A DNA stretch of 22,596 bases from JACRPI01 sp964385055 (GTDB lineage: Archaea; Nanobdellota; Nanobdellia; Woesearchaeales; DSVV01): the NCBI GenBank assembly GCA_964385055.1, contig CAYLMH010000022.1, forward strand, positions 1 to 22,596, read 5' to 3'. Below the pieces are notes generated by a model. The model searched no databases. It was not told the DNA's origin and saw only the letters and a program-made list of their open reading frames with translations. A program made the position numbers and the translations under genes. Below are positions 6,584 to 15,058 of the stretch, in pieces. How positions within the stretch are numbered: the first letter of the stretch is position 1; the number at the start of each line of letters is the position of its first letter.

Positions 6584-8527
6584 TTAAAGAGAACATGGAA
6601 TAAAACCAAAAGATTCATTGCCCGTACATTTTTCTGAAAGAATGCGATACGCTTCTTCCTTTGATGAGAAAGGAGAATTATTTCTACCAATTGTACCTAT
6701 CCTCTCCAAAAGCGCGTCTGATTTTCTCCGACCTAAAAGAATACGTGAAAAATCTTCTTCCAAAGATACTTCTGCTCGATACGTATACACAAAAGCATGG
6801 AGGAAATCTTCACGACTTTCAAATGTATCAGCAATTTCATCAAAAAAAGCATGCTTGTTTTTTGCGAGTTTTGCAGCAGCTTCGTACTGTTGAAGCGCGA
6901 GACGAAATTTATCAGAATCATCTGCTTCAAACAAAAAACGAGCATACTCTCTGTGTGCTAAAAAGGAACGAGGATAAGTATGAACAAGCCCAGTATATCT
7001 CTTCTCATTTTTTTCTGATGAAGAGAGTGAAGCAAGAGAAACAATTTCCGGACATTCAGGGTAATTCTCTTGAACAATACCAACAGTACAAATATCACGG
7101 GACGAGAGATTGACAGTAGTAGGACCATCTAAAAGAGCTAGGTCAATTTTCAAGGAGTAAACAGAAAGCTCCATTGGATTATAAACGCCAAATTTCGTTA
7201 TAAGTCCTTTTTTTATTTCGAAAGCCTCAGAAATAAGCCCCAATTCATAATACGCTTCAAGAAGCGCAGCAACTGGTTCATAGCGATCAGGATATTCTTT
7301 TTGTAATACTTCAAGCTTTTTTGCAGCAGCAACAAAATCTGCCTGATCAAGAAGCTTTTCTGCTTCACCAAACTCCAGACAAAATCTATATACGACAGGA
7401 TCTTTATATCGCTCAGGATTACCTCCATATTTCTCGGGATGATTACAAATATCCTTCGGATCCACACCCTGCAAAATTCGCGGATCGCGCTTGACTTTCC
7501 GATTATGAGAAAAAACAGAAGGAACATATTCTATTTCTGTTTTTGTTTCAACAATGGGATCTGGTTTTTGAGAATAAAAGACTCCTCCAACACTTAGACC
7601 AAAACATCCGAGCGCAGCGAGGAAAATACCTCCCAAAACAGAACCAACACTCAAGCGTGTTTTTAGAGGTTCCAAGTCATGGACAAGCGCAGCAACTGAT
7701 TGATAACGCTGATCTGGCTTGTATGAAAGACACTTTTGAATAATTGGTTTATACTTTTGCGGAATTCGAGGATTTCGCTGAATTCGAGTTTCAAGGCCAG
7801 TATAAAATGCAGGAGTGCGCACAATTTCTTCAAGTACATCTTTACTCGAGTGAGGAAACGGATGTTCTCCTGTCCATAGTTGGTACATCAAAACGCCGAG
7901 ACCCCAAACATCCGTTCTTGTAGATAATTCTCCTCTCTGGATAGATTCCGGAGCAGAGATTGTCCGCGAAGAAATGTTTGCCACAGCAAGTGCAATGCCC
8001 CGATCATCGCAAGGAGTAACAAGAGTATAATCGCCGAGTTTTGCGAGAAGAGAATGGTTTTTTGTTTGAGGATGTGTTACCATAACATTTGGTCCACGAA
8101 TATCATTATGAAGATAGCCACGCTCATGCATATGCTGAGCACCATGACAAATTTGTTTGATAGCCCCATCTATTTCTCTTGGAGAAAAATCTGCTGAATG
8201 CTCGAGAGTCATTCCTTCAACCCATTCTAAAACAATGAATGTTTGACCAGCAAAACTACCCTCAGCAACAACACCCTGTCGATAAAATCGAACAAGATTT
8301 TCGTGTTGAAATGCATCAGCGAGCGCTTCGTTTTGCTCCAAGCCTTCTGAACGAAAAAGCACATATGCAGCATCTCCTCTGCCTCCTTCAATACGATCGA
8401 GGAGTTTAATGGCTCTCTCTCTACCAGACGAAATTTCTCGCGCTTTATAGACAACGCCAAAATTTCCTCGTCCTGCTTCGTGAAGGATCTCATAGTCAGG
8501 AATTTGTATCTCTTCTTCTAAACCCAT
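6584..8527 (-). CDS. membrane Ser/Thr protein kinase-like receptor with TPR-like ectodomain
   Basis: A 647-residue protein. An N-terminal Hanks-type kinase domain (about 11-288) has the glycine loop GRGNFGVV (19-26), ATP lysine AIK (K41), catalytic-loop aspartate D142 and asparagine N147, APE (192-194) and DVWGLG (206-211). Two motifs deviate: the catalytic loop is HNDIRGPN instead of HRDLKPxN, and the metal-binding DFG is DYT (166-168). One membrane helix (about 292-317) follows, then a long C-terminal part (about 385-600) of helical, TPR-like repeats predicted to lie outside the cell. This is the layout of bacterial PknB-type sensor kinases. The ATG at 8527 is chosen because the TATA box is about 29 bases upstream; the ATG at 8566 overlaps that box. 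It is divergent from the J-like/SLT gene. Activity is likely but the altered motifs leave doubt. Confidence 0.85.
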   Translation of the reverse strand: MGLEEEIQIPDYEILHEAGRGNFGVVYKAREISSGRERAIKLLDRIEGGRGDAAYVLFRSEGLEQNEALADAFQHENLVRFYRQGVVAEGSFAGQTFIVLEWVEGMTLEHSADFSPREIDGAIKQICHGAQHMHERGYLHNDIRGPNVMVTHPQTKNHSLLAKLGDYTLVTPCDDRGIALAVANISSRTISAPESIQRGELSTRTDVWGLGVLMYQLWTGEHPFPHSSKDVLEEIVRTPAFYTGLETRIQRNPRIPQKYKPIIQKCLSYKPDQRYQSVAALVHDLEPLKTRLSVGSVLGGIFLAALGCFGLSVGGVFYSQKPDPIVETKTEIEYVPSVFSHNRKVKRDPRILQGVDPKDICNHPEKYGGNPERYKDPVVYRFCLEFGEAEKLLDQADFVAAAKKLEVLQKEYPDRYEPVAALLEAYYELGLISEAFEIKKGLITKFGVYNPMELSVYSLKIDLALLDGPTTVNLSSRDICTVGIVQENYPECPEIVSLASLSSSEKNEKRYTGLVHTYPRSFLAHREYARFLFEADDSDKFRLALQQYEAAAKLAKNKHAFFDEIADTFESREDFLHAFVYTYRAEVSLEEDFSRILLGRRKSDALLERIGTIGRNNSPFSSKEEAYRILSEKCTGNESFGFIPCSL

Positions 8528-8551
8528 AATCACAGGAAGGGAGGAAATTCG

Positions 8552-8561
8552 CTTTATAAAT
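8552..8561 (-). promoter_or_regulatory. TATA box of the kinase gene
   Basis: ATTTATAAAG core on the minus strand, about 29 bases before the ATG at 8527; no ribosome site is seen. It lies back-to-back with the promoter at 8625-8635 in a 129-base divergent intergenic region. Confidence 0.6.
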
Positions 8562-8624
8562 ATCATGCATGAAGCAAGACGAAAAGAAGGAATATACCAT
8601 CAAAGAGTGGTAAAAATAAGGAAA

Positions 8625-8635
8625 ACTTTAAAAAG
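8625..8635 (+). promoter_or_regulatory. TATA box of the J-like/SLT gene
   Basis: ACTTTAAAAAG centred about 27 bases before the ATG at 8657, giving a leaderless transcript. Confidence 0.55.
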
Positions 8636-8656
8636 GAAACAATTTTTCCCATTTGC

Positions 8657-9676
8657 ATGGCAAAATTTGTGGATTATTATCAAGTGTTAGGGGTGCAACC
8701 TGCAGCAACTCTTGAAGATATCGAAAAGGTATACAGAGCAATGGCAAGGACTTCTTTACTTTCTGATAGAGTGCACGAAGCGTATAATACCCTACGCGAT
8801 CCAAAAAAGAGAAAACGATATGATGAATTAGACTACAAATACAGAAATCTGGACAGATTATTAAGAAGAGAAGGAATTATAAGAGAGAAAAGAGGATCTA
8901 GAAGACAACATCCTCAACTCACTTGTGTCACAACACAAAGAAGAAGTACGAGTAAAAGCTATACACTTGCAGAACGTGTTGGAATTTACATGAGTGGAGT
9001 TATTGCAGCAGGCTTAGTCGCGATTCCTGTCGCATGTGGGATAAAAGAGATGACAACAGAAGGACACGTAAAAGATACTTCTGGAGAAGAAGCAAGAACA
9101 GAAGGAAAATATAATTTTACAGAAACACATTATCGTGAAGTAGTCAAAGAAGCAGCAAAAAAACAAAAGATTGAACCATGCCTTGCAGTTGCGGTTTATG
9201 AAACAGAGTACGTAGGACCATTTTACGTTTCTGAGACCGGCGCAGTTGGAGTTATGGAACTCATGCCACGAGAAGGCTCATACACCACGATAAATTATGA
9301 GAACTATCAAAAAGCACGAAAGAGTAAAGGCAGAAGATACAACGGAAAATCAGCAGAAAAATGGGCACAAGCATATCATAATGATCTTGCAGTCATGGCG
9401 AATGGATTTATCAAAACAAAAGATTATGAAGGATTATTTGCAAGAGATTCTCGCTTCAATCCTGAGTGGAACATTCCTGAAGGAGTGAGAGAACTTGCAG
9501 TCGCTTTTCATCATTTTGAAGCAAAAGGTCATCTTGTCCATGATGCATCACTTCTTGCAATGGCAGCGTATAATGGCGGCATTCCTGCTGTTGAGCGAGG
9601 AGAAGATCATATTCCTACAACAACACAAGGTTTTGTAGATTATGCTGCAGAACGATGGGAATTGTGTAGAAAGTGA
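8657..9676 (+). CDS. degenerate J-domain fused to membrane-anchored lytic transglycosylase-like domain
   Basis: A 339-residue protein. Residues 5-58 look like a DnaJ J-domain (DYYQVLGVQPAATLEDIEKV, then EAYNTLRDPKKRKRYDELD), but the loop carrying the obligatory HPD motif is deleted, so it should not activate Hsp70. A basic linker, one membrane helix (about 107-128) and an exported domain (about 150-339) follow. The exported part resembles SLT/goose-lysozyme-like transglycosylases: AVAVYETE with the candidate acid Glu182, the ETGAVGVMELMP motif (193-204) and AAYNGG (303-308). Such enzymes cleave the MurNAc-GlcNAc bond of peptidoglycan. The charge pattern favours an inside J-like domain and outside SLT. 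It is divergent from the sensor kinase and convergent with the giant secreted protein. The substrate is inferred; archaea lack murein. Confidence 0.8.
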   Translation: MAKFVDYYQVLGVQPAATLEDIEKVYRAMARTSLLSDRVHEAYNTLRDPKKRKRYDELDYKYRNLDRLLRREGIIREKRGSRRQHPQLTCVTTQRRSTSKSYTLAERVGIYMSGVIAAGLVAIPVACGIKEMTTEGHVKDTSGEEARTEGKYNFTETHYREVVKEAAKKQKIEPCLAVAVYETEYVGPFYVSETGAVGVMELMPREGSYTTINYENYQKARKSKGRRYNGKSAEKWAQAYHNDLAVMANGFIKTKDYEGLFARDSRFNPEWNIPEGVRELAVAFHHFEAKGHLVHDASLLAMAAYNGGIPAVERGEDHIPTTTQGFVDYAAERWELCRK

Positions 9677-9707
9677 AGCTAAAAAAATAAGGTTCTCAAA
9701 TAATATT

Positions 9708-12700
9708 TTATGATCCCTCTGTTTGGACAGCACAACGACCTTTGACAGGAGTAATAATTTCACAAGTATCCATGAGATCCCAATATTGACCCCCATCATC
9801 TAACCAATACACATAACCATCATTAACAGGAGGTCGTGCATATACCGGTTCTTTTCCAGTCTTTGCTTTATACTGTTCTTTCATTGCAACATACACTGGT
9901 GTCTCTTCAAAATCAAACGTTCTCTCTTCAATCTGTTCTTCTACTTCTTCTCTATCAAAAGGAATGTTATTATCGTTTGCAAATGTCTCCATGACAGTTA
10001 ATGTTTGCTCATTATACATCCCATTCTCTTCTTCGATAGTATATCCAAGTTCAGTAAACTGATCCTGTACAGCAAGAAGCATAGGCGCATCTTCTCCTCT
10101 ATTGTAACCAAACCCAACAAGTGCAAGTTTTTCTTCATAAGACATATCAGGTTCCGTATATCTTCCCCACAGTTTTGCAATTTCGCGGCCACCATGAGTA
10201 AAACTTCCTTCATATGTAAGCATATCTTCAGGTCCAGTATAATCTACACCATCAATAACACCTGCATCAGCCAACTCTTCTGCGTTCTGTTGTGCAGTAA
10301 TTGATTGTGTATCTAAATAACCATAAGAAACTCGATCAGGAACAATACCTGTTTCTTGATCTAGCCAAGCTGCATACTGTTCTTCTGCAAACTCATTTGC
10401 ATAAGAATCTCTCCAACCATCTGGTGCATCAAAATCTCGAAGAGGATGCAACTCCCAGTCTTCTTCAGGAATAAAACCTTTTTGATAATAGCCAATGGTA
10501 ATAGTCGCCTCCATAAGATCTGAAACTTCTGAATCAGGAATGTTATACTCTTTTACGCGTTCTTTTGTAGAAGCTTCTGCTGCAGTTATGATAACATTAC
10601 TATTCGCAATATCATTTTCTTCCAACTGCTCTTGCAATGAAGAACTATATCTTTCTTGGAATTCAGCTGCAGAAGGAATCATAATAACATCTCCTGTCTG
10701 AAAGCCACCTTCTTGAGGAATGCCGTTTATTTCTTTAGTGTATGCAAGTGCAGTATACACCTGACTCTGCGGAATTCCTTGAGAGGCAAATGCAGCTACA
10801 AGATCATCGTTAGAATGAATTTCCACTGCAACACTCCCACTTTTTTTCTGATCTGCTTCTGTATACTTCTGTTCACTTGGTCTGTAATGCTCATAAAGAG
10901 AAAAATCAGGATAGTTGGATAGAAACCATCCGTAATCATCGAGCCTTGTCGGCATTGCACTTGGATCCTCTGGATCATGATACAAATGACTAATCAAAGT
11001 TTTTTCAACATCAACCCGATCTCCACTTTGAAGCGTGATAGGACTTCCTTGGGGAGTTCCTTGCGCATCTGCATAATAAAAGTTACCATCTTTGTACACT
11101 GCTTTTTCAGAATTAATCCAAACAGGATATCCACTTAAGTACGTTGGCGTTACATCAAGTTGTTCTTGAATATAAACTGCTGCAGGTTGTGGTTCTCCAT
11201 CATGATACGTGTATGCTTCATGTTTTTTTGCAACAACTTTTGCAACGTGTGTATTTTTTCGGCCATCAAGCCCTTGTGCAGCTGCTTCTTCAAGATAACC
11301 ACTCTTTTGATAATAAAGACCAAGATTATCACCTTCTTTTAAATTTGCTTGATCATAAGAAACAGCTGCTGAAAGTGTTGGATCACGAACAGGAACTGCG
11401 CCATTTGCCTCTTTCCAATAAAGAGTTTTACCTCCTGCATCACGAACGTGAGAAGACATTTCCCAAGCGTTCCCTAACTGACCAGTATATTCCATAAAAG
11501 TGTCTTTATCTGATCCATACGTTTGATACCTTCCACCTTCAATTTGTGCAAGTGCACTAACGTGCGACGCGCATGACGCAGAACTTACATCGTACATACC
11601 TAAAAATAATGGACAAGATGCAGCAACATTTCCGTTTGCAAATCCTTCAGAGAGAGAACCTAAGCCATAAGATGCTTCAGTACTACTATATTTATAGCAG
11701 TTTGCACCAGTAACTGGTTCAATTGCGCTTCCAGCAACATCAGCGCTTGAAGAAGCACCAGTACAACTTGTAATCGTAATAGGAATACTAATATCATTTT
11801 TCACGAGCTGCTGCAATTCTTTATCTGTATTTCCAGCTGCATCATATTTGAAGACAACACCTTCTACTTCAATATCCATTGCTCCTGTTTGCACAATGTC
11901 AAATCCTCCAGAAGAAAGATCTATAGCAGCCTCTCCACCACGCATGTCCATTGCAAGTGCAGGAGTTTCTTCTAATTGTTTAGTCATGCGAAGATATGCA
12001 TAGGTATTGCGCTCATCCCATAAACCATCTGGATCAAGATATTCTGTCATTTCCGGAGTAAGACCAAACTCTTGATTGTACTCATTTTCCCAATTTGAGA
12101 CAGCTTGTCCAGTTTTCTTTCCATATTTTCCATCAGCTTTTGCGCCAACAATAGTTTGAATTTGTTCAATTGCTTCATAATCTTCTGTACCTGCCTTTGC
12201 AAAATCACCTGCTTCATAAAATCCTTTTTCAGGAACAGCAATATATTCTGCAACTTGTGTTTTTTGGAGTTCTGCTGTATACATTGCGCCCATATCCACT
12301 TCCATCCTGTAAGATGCAGCTTCATCTCCAGCAGCGTCAGTACTCTCCATATACACAGTTCCTTCGCTATCAAGACGAACTTTATCTTTTTTTGTTTCAG
12401 GAGCAATCCCTGCTTCGACAGCTTCTTGATATGATTCCTCAAAACTTTCTGTTGCAGAAGTCACCGTCTCCTCAGAAACAAGACCAACAGAAACAGCAGT
12501 CTCTCCGATATACTGCAAGACAAAATCAGCAGGATGATCAAGCCAGGTATCATCTTCAAGCGCAATCTGAACATCTTTACCACCATTTGCAAGAACGCGA
12601 TATCCTTGATCTGCAATTTCTTGCCGTGCAGGGTCAGAAATAATTGGCTGCACTTCAAGTTTTTTTCCTGCAGGAATGGTATACGTTGTCGAGAGACCGT

Positions 12701-13556
12701 AATATGCTTCATCTAAACGAAGTGTTCCCGTCACTTTAAAATCAGGATAATCCGCAAGCACTGCATCTTTTAGCTGATATGTTTTATCTTTCGGATTATA
12801 AACCATATGACAAACAGTTTGACAATGAAGATCCCCATATTGCTCTGCACCAATGAGAGTATTTCCGGCTTTTCCAATCTTGATATACGCAGCATTTTCT
12901 ACTTCAAGTCCATCAAAAGATCCTTCTCCTTTAATTTGAAGTTCTCCATTCCCATTTTGTATAACTATTCCTTCAAATGTATACTCCTTCGTTGAACCTT
13001 TCGGAACCAAAACAAGTTCATCAGCATCATTAACAACAAATGAGTATTTGCCCCCAAAATCTTTGACATTAATCTGACCATTATCTGCAACAATCGTACC
13101 ATCTTGCTTGTAGGCAGTAATATCTCCAACAAGAGAGATACTTACTCCTTTACTGTAAAGATATTGTTGAAATTCAGTTTTATGCTCTTGCACATTATCT
13201 GCATCTTCGCTAAAGTATCGTTCTGCAACATGTGCACCGATAGCATCCACGCTCGCAAGATTTGTTTGTGAAATGTAAGAGGAAGCAAAATCAGTATCGT
13301 AATGAGACACGAGGTAGAGTGCTGCTTCCTGAGAGTTAGCTGCAAGAAGAAGATCAAATTGTTCTTGTGTTGGTTCTGCAATAAGTACGATGTTTGCATA
13401 CGTCGGATTGTCTTGATAACAATCACTTCGTGTTGCAGGATCTGTGCATACTTCAGTTCCTGCCGCGTGGACCAAAACAGAAAGAAGTGATGAAAGCAGA
13501 ACAAGTGTGCAAAAAACAAACAACAAATTTTTTTTGTTCACAAAAGCTTTTTTCAT
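9708..13556 (-). CDS. 1282-residue secreted protein with peptidoglycan-binding-like and putative papain-like segments
   Basis: A giant exported protein with no family match I can name as a whole. An N-terminal signal or anchor helix (about 9-32) is followed by a beta-rich region (about 150-340) with short repeats like those of beta-helix proteins. Two segments resemble PG_binding_1 domains: about 460-495 (IVGAKADGKYGKKTGQAV) and about 1156-1195 (LLAVQDQFTELGY, then MYNEQTLTVMETF). About 909-961 is LysM-like, ending GFQTGDVIMIP. Between them, 655-780 has the order of an NlpC/P60 or CHAP peptidase: a Cys before a helix (SCASHVSAL, C662), GNAWEM at 695-700, EGD at 741-743 and a late His (NTHVAKVV, H770). 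The ATG has GGAG six bases upstream. It follows the pilin-like gene by 44 bases, probably in one operon. Export is well supported; binding and catalysis are inference. Confidence 0.75.
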   Translation of the reverse strand: MKKAFVNKKNLLFVFCTLVLLSSLLSVLVHAAGTEVCTDPATRSDCYQDNPTYANIVLIAEPTQEQFDLLLAANSQEAALYLVSHYDTDFASSYISQTNLASVDAIGAHVAERYFSEDADNVQEHKTEFQQYLYSKGVSISLVGDITAYKQDGTIVADNGQINVKDFGGKYSFVVNDADELVLVPKGSTKEYTFEGIVIQNGNGELQIKGEGSFDGLEVENAAYIKIGKAGNTLIGAEQYGDLHCQTVCHMVYNPKDKTYQLKDAVLADYPDFKVTGTLRLDEAYYGLSTTYTIPAGKKLEVQPIISDPARQEIADQGYRVLANGGKDVQIALEDDTWLDHPADFVLQYIGETAVSVGLVSEETVTSATESFEESYQEAVEAGIAPETKKDKVRLDSEGTVYMESTDAAGDEAASYRMEVDMGAMYTAELQKTQVAEYIAVPEKGFYEAGDFAKAGTEDYEAIEQIQTIVGAKADGKYGKKTGQAVSNWENEYNQEFGLTPEMTEYLDPDGLWDERNTYAYLRMTKQLEETPALAMDMRGGEAAIDLSSGGFDIVQTGAMDIEVEGVVFKYDAAGNTDKELQQLVKNDISIPITITSCTGASSSADVAGSAIEPVTGANCYKYSSTEASYGLGSLSEGFANGNVAASCPLFLGMYDVSSASCASHVSALAQIEGGRYQTYGSDKDTFMEYTGQLGNAWEMSSHVRDAGGKTLYWKEANGAVPVRDPTLSAAVSYDQANLKEGDNLGLYYQKSGYLEEAAAQGLDGRKNTHVAKVVAKKHEAYTYHDGEPQPAAVYIQEQLDVTPTYLSGYPVWINSEKAVYKDGNFYYADAQGTPQGSPITLQSGDRVDVEKTLISHLYHDPEDPSAMPTRLDDYGWFLSNYPDFSLYEHYRPSEQKYTEADQKKSGSVAVEIHSNDDLVAAFASQGIPQSQVYTALAYTKEINGIPQEGGFQTGDVIMIPSAAEFQERYSSSLQEQLEENDIANSNVIITAAEASTKERVKEYNIPDSEVSDLMEATITIGYYQKGFIPEEDWELHPLRDFDAPDGWRDSYANEFAEEQYAAWLDQETGIVPDRVSYGYLDTQSITAQQNAEELADAGVIDGVDYTGPEDMLTYEGSFTHGGREIAKLWGRYTEPDMSYEEKLALVGFGYNRGEDAPMLLAVQDQFTELGYTIEEENGMYNEQTLTVMETFANDNNIPFDREEVEEQIEERTFDFEETPVYVAMKEQYKAKTGKEPVYARPPVNDGYVYWLDDGGQYWDLMDTCEIITPVKGRCAVQTEGS

Positions 13557-13600
13557 TTCAATCTCCGTTTAAATTCTATGTAATAAGTTATATCATAATC

Positions 13601-14890
13601 TTATGTAATCAGCAAATACAAAGGTTCTGTTGAACTCGCTCCTTTCTCATTAATTGCAGTAATCATAATAGTATAAGTTCCTACGTGCTCTGCTGTGGGA
13701 ACAAAAGAGATTTGCCCACTGAGCACATCAATAGCAAAAAGATCTGTATCATCAGTGTAATAAATACGCTGGTTTTCTGCGCCAGTGACAGTAACATTGT
13801 AGGAAAATGTTTCTCCGACAAGACCATGTTGATATCCTATATAATCAAGATCCGGCGCTTCAGAAGGAGCCATAATCGTGAGTAAGAACAAAACAGTATC
13901 AATATTCCCAAGTGCATCTGTTGCTTGAATTTCAATAAGATGTGTTCCAAGCATGGTTTCATCAGGATAAAACGAAATAATTCCTGTGTTTGGATCAATA
14001 GTAAAGAGATCAGTAGAATCAGTATATGTAACGCCTGTTTTTGAAGCTTGTACTTGATATGTAAAGGAATAACCTATAATAACATCTTGCTCAGGAATAG
14101 AAGCGAGAGCAAGACCATCTTCAGAAGCACTCAATGTATATTGTCCTGCGAACATAAATAAAATATCGTCTCCGCGCGCTTGTTCTGTATAATTAAGACC
14201 GAACAAAATAATATAATTGGGCTCAAGTGCAATTTCTTGAGTAATGATGTTTTGAATGATCCCATTGGTTTCATATTTTTGCAAACAACTGAGACAGAAG
14301 GTGTTATCAGCAGTATTTTGCTCTCCTGCAAGTTGTGCAGCAGCAGCGTACGCCTGATAGTATGTTGATGGAATAGTTAGTTCTATTTCATTGATTGTTG
14401 TTCTAGTATTTTCCTCAACAAGAACAAGTTGCGGATCATAAGTAATTTCAAGCTGATTTTCAGAAATGGAAACTTGTGCATACGGTTCACCAACCTCTTC
14501 AAAAGAGTATGAGGAATTTGCATAACAATCTTGTGCAGTTGCAAGAAGATAATAAGAATATTGCTCTTGAAGGATACTAATGTCTGGAACAAGAAGATCA
14601 TGATCTTTGTAATAATAAGGATAATAACTGAGCGCAGGACTTCCTTCGAGAGCATAGACAACAAAATCAGGAGGAATATGGTAATACCCTCCTTTTGCGC
14701 TAAGATAACGTATTCCTCGTACAGAAACATCTTCCACACATTGCTGAATCAACGCATGCGCCGCTGCCTGTTTTTCTGTGTCATATTTCTTTAGATCAAA
14801 AGAAGTAAACACAAAAAAAAGCGCCACAAAAAGGACAATAAGAACACCCAAAATAATAAAAATTGTCACCTGCGCTTTTTTCTGCACCAC
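13601..14890 (-). CDS. pilin-like N-terminus protein with two cadherin/He_PIG-like Ig domains
   Basis: A 429-residue surface protein. The start KKAQVTIFIILGVLIVLFVAL is a class III (type IV pilin-like) signal and membrane helix of a kind common in DPANN archaea; QQCVEDV at 49-55 is a recurrent sequence after that anchor. Residues 60-245 are an unassigned globular region with a CLSC pair (199-202). Two tandem Ig-like domains of the cadherin/He_PIG type follow (about 262-340 and 348-429), each with a D-L-F-x-I-D motif and a G-T-H/Y-x-I strand. The start is one of two adjacent GTG codons (14890 or 14887), with GAGGGG just upstream and a TATA box at 14928-14939. It is the first gene of an operon with the giant protein and likely serves in surface display or adhesion. 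Confidence 0.75.
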   Translation of the reverse strand: MVQKKAQVTIFIILGVLIVLFVALFFVFTSFDLKKYDTEKQAAAHALIQQCVEDVSVRGIRYLSAKGGYYHIPPDFVVYALEGSPALSYYPYYYKDHDLLVPDISILQEQYSYYLLATAQDCYANSSYSFEEVGEPYAQVSISENQLEITYDPQLVLVEENTRTTINEIELTIPSTYYQAYAAAAQLAGEQNTADNTFCLSCLQKYETNGIIQNIITQEIALEPNYIILFGLNYTEQARGDDILFMFAGQYTLSASEDGLALASIPEQDVIIGYSFTYQVQASKTGVTYTDSTDLFTIDPNTGIISFYPDETMLGTHLIEIQATDALGNIDTVLFLLTIMAPSEAPDLDYIGYQHGLVGETFSYNVTVTGAENQRIYYTDDTDLFAIDVLSGQISFVPTAEHVGTYTIMITAINEKGASSTEPLYLLIT

Positions 14891-14927
14891 AAATCCCCTC
14901 TTTTTAAGGTAATTTTGAGTGTTATTC

Positions 14928-14939
14928 TATATAAATCTT
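14928..14939 (-). promoter_or_regulatory. TATA box of the pilin-like/giant-protein operon
   Basis: AGATTTATATAG on the minus strand; transcription should begin near 14907, leaving a leader of about 17 bases that contains GAGGGG. Confidence 0.6.
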
Positions 14940-15024
14940 TGTTTCTAGAAGCCGCGCAGAAATCCTTGCTGAATGAAATGCTAATACCTCTCTTTTTCGC
15001 AGCAAAAGAGGTGGAAAACTAAAA

Positions 15025-15034
15025 TATTATATAT
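15025..15034 (+). promoter_or_regulatory. TATA box of the rel gene
   Basis: TATTATATAT about 29 bases before the ATG at 15059. A bacterial-type gene has thus acquired an archaeal promoter and a near-leaderless start. Confidence 0.6.
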
Positions 15035-15058
15035 CTCAGTTGCATAACAAAAGATTGC

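Noticed and set aside
6661..7113. 150-residue plus-strand ORF
   Set aside because: It is the complement of the kinase ectodomain, with no promoter or ribosome site.
12047..12643. ORFs of 131 and 157 residues within the giant gene
   Set aside because: They are alternate-frame shadows in a continuous 1282-codon gene; low-complexity Gln/Leu/Lys composition.
14986..15012. Imperfect inverted repeat (ACCTC...GAGGT) upstream of rel
   Set aside because: The stem is interrupted by unpaired bases and there is no T-run; it could be a weak operator but nothing else supports it.
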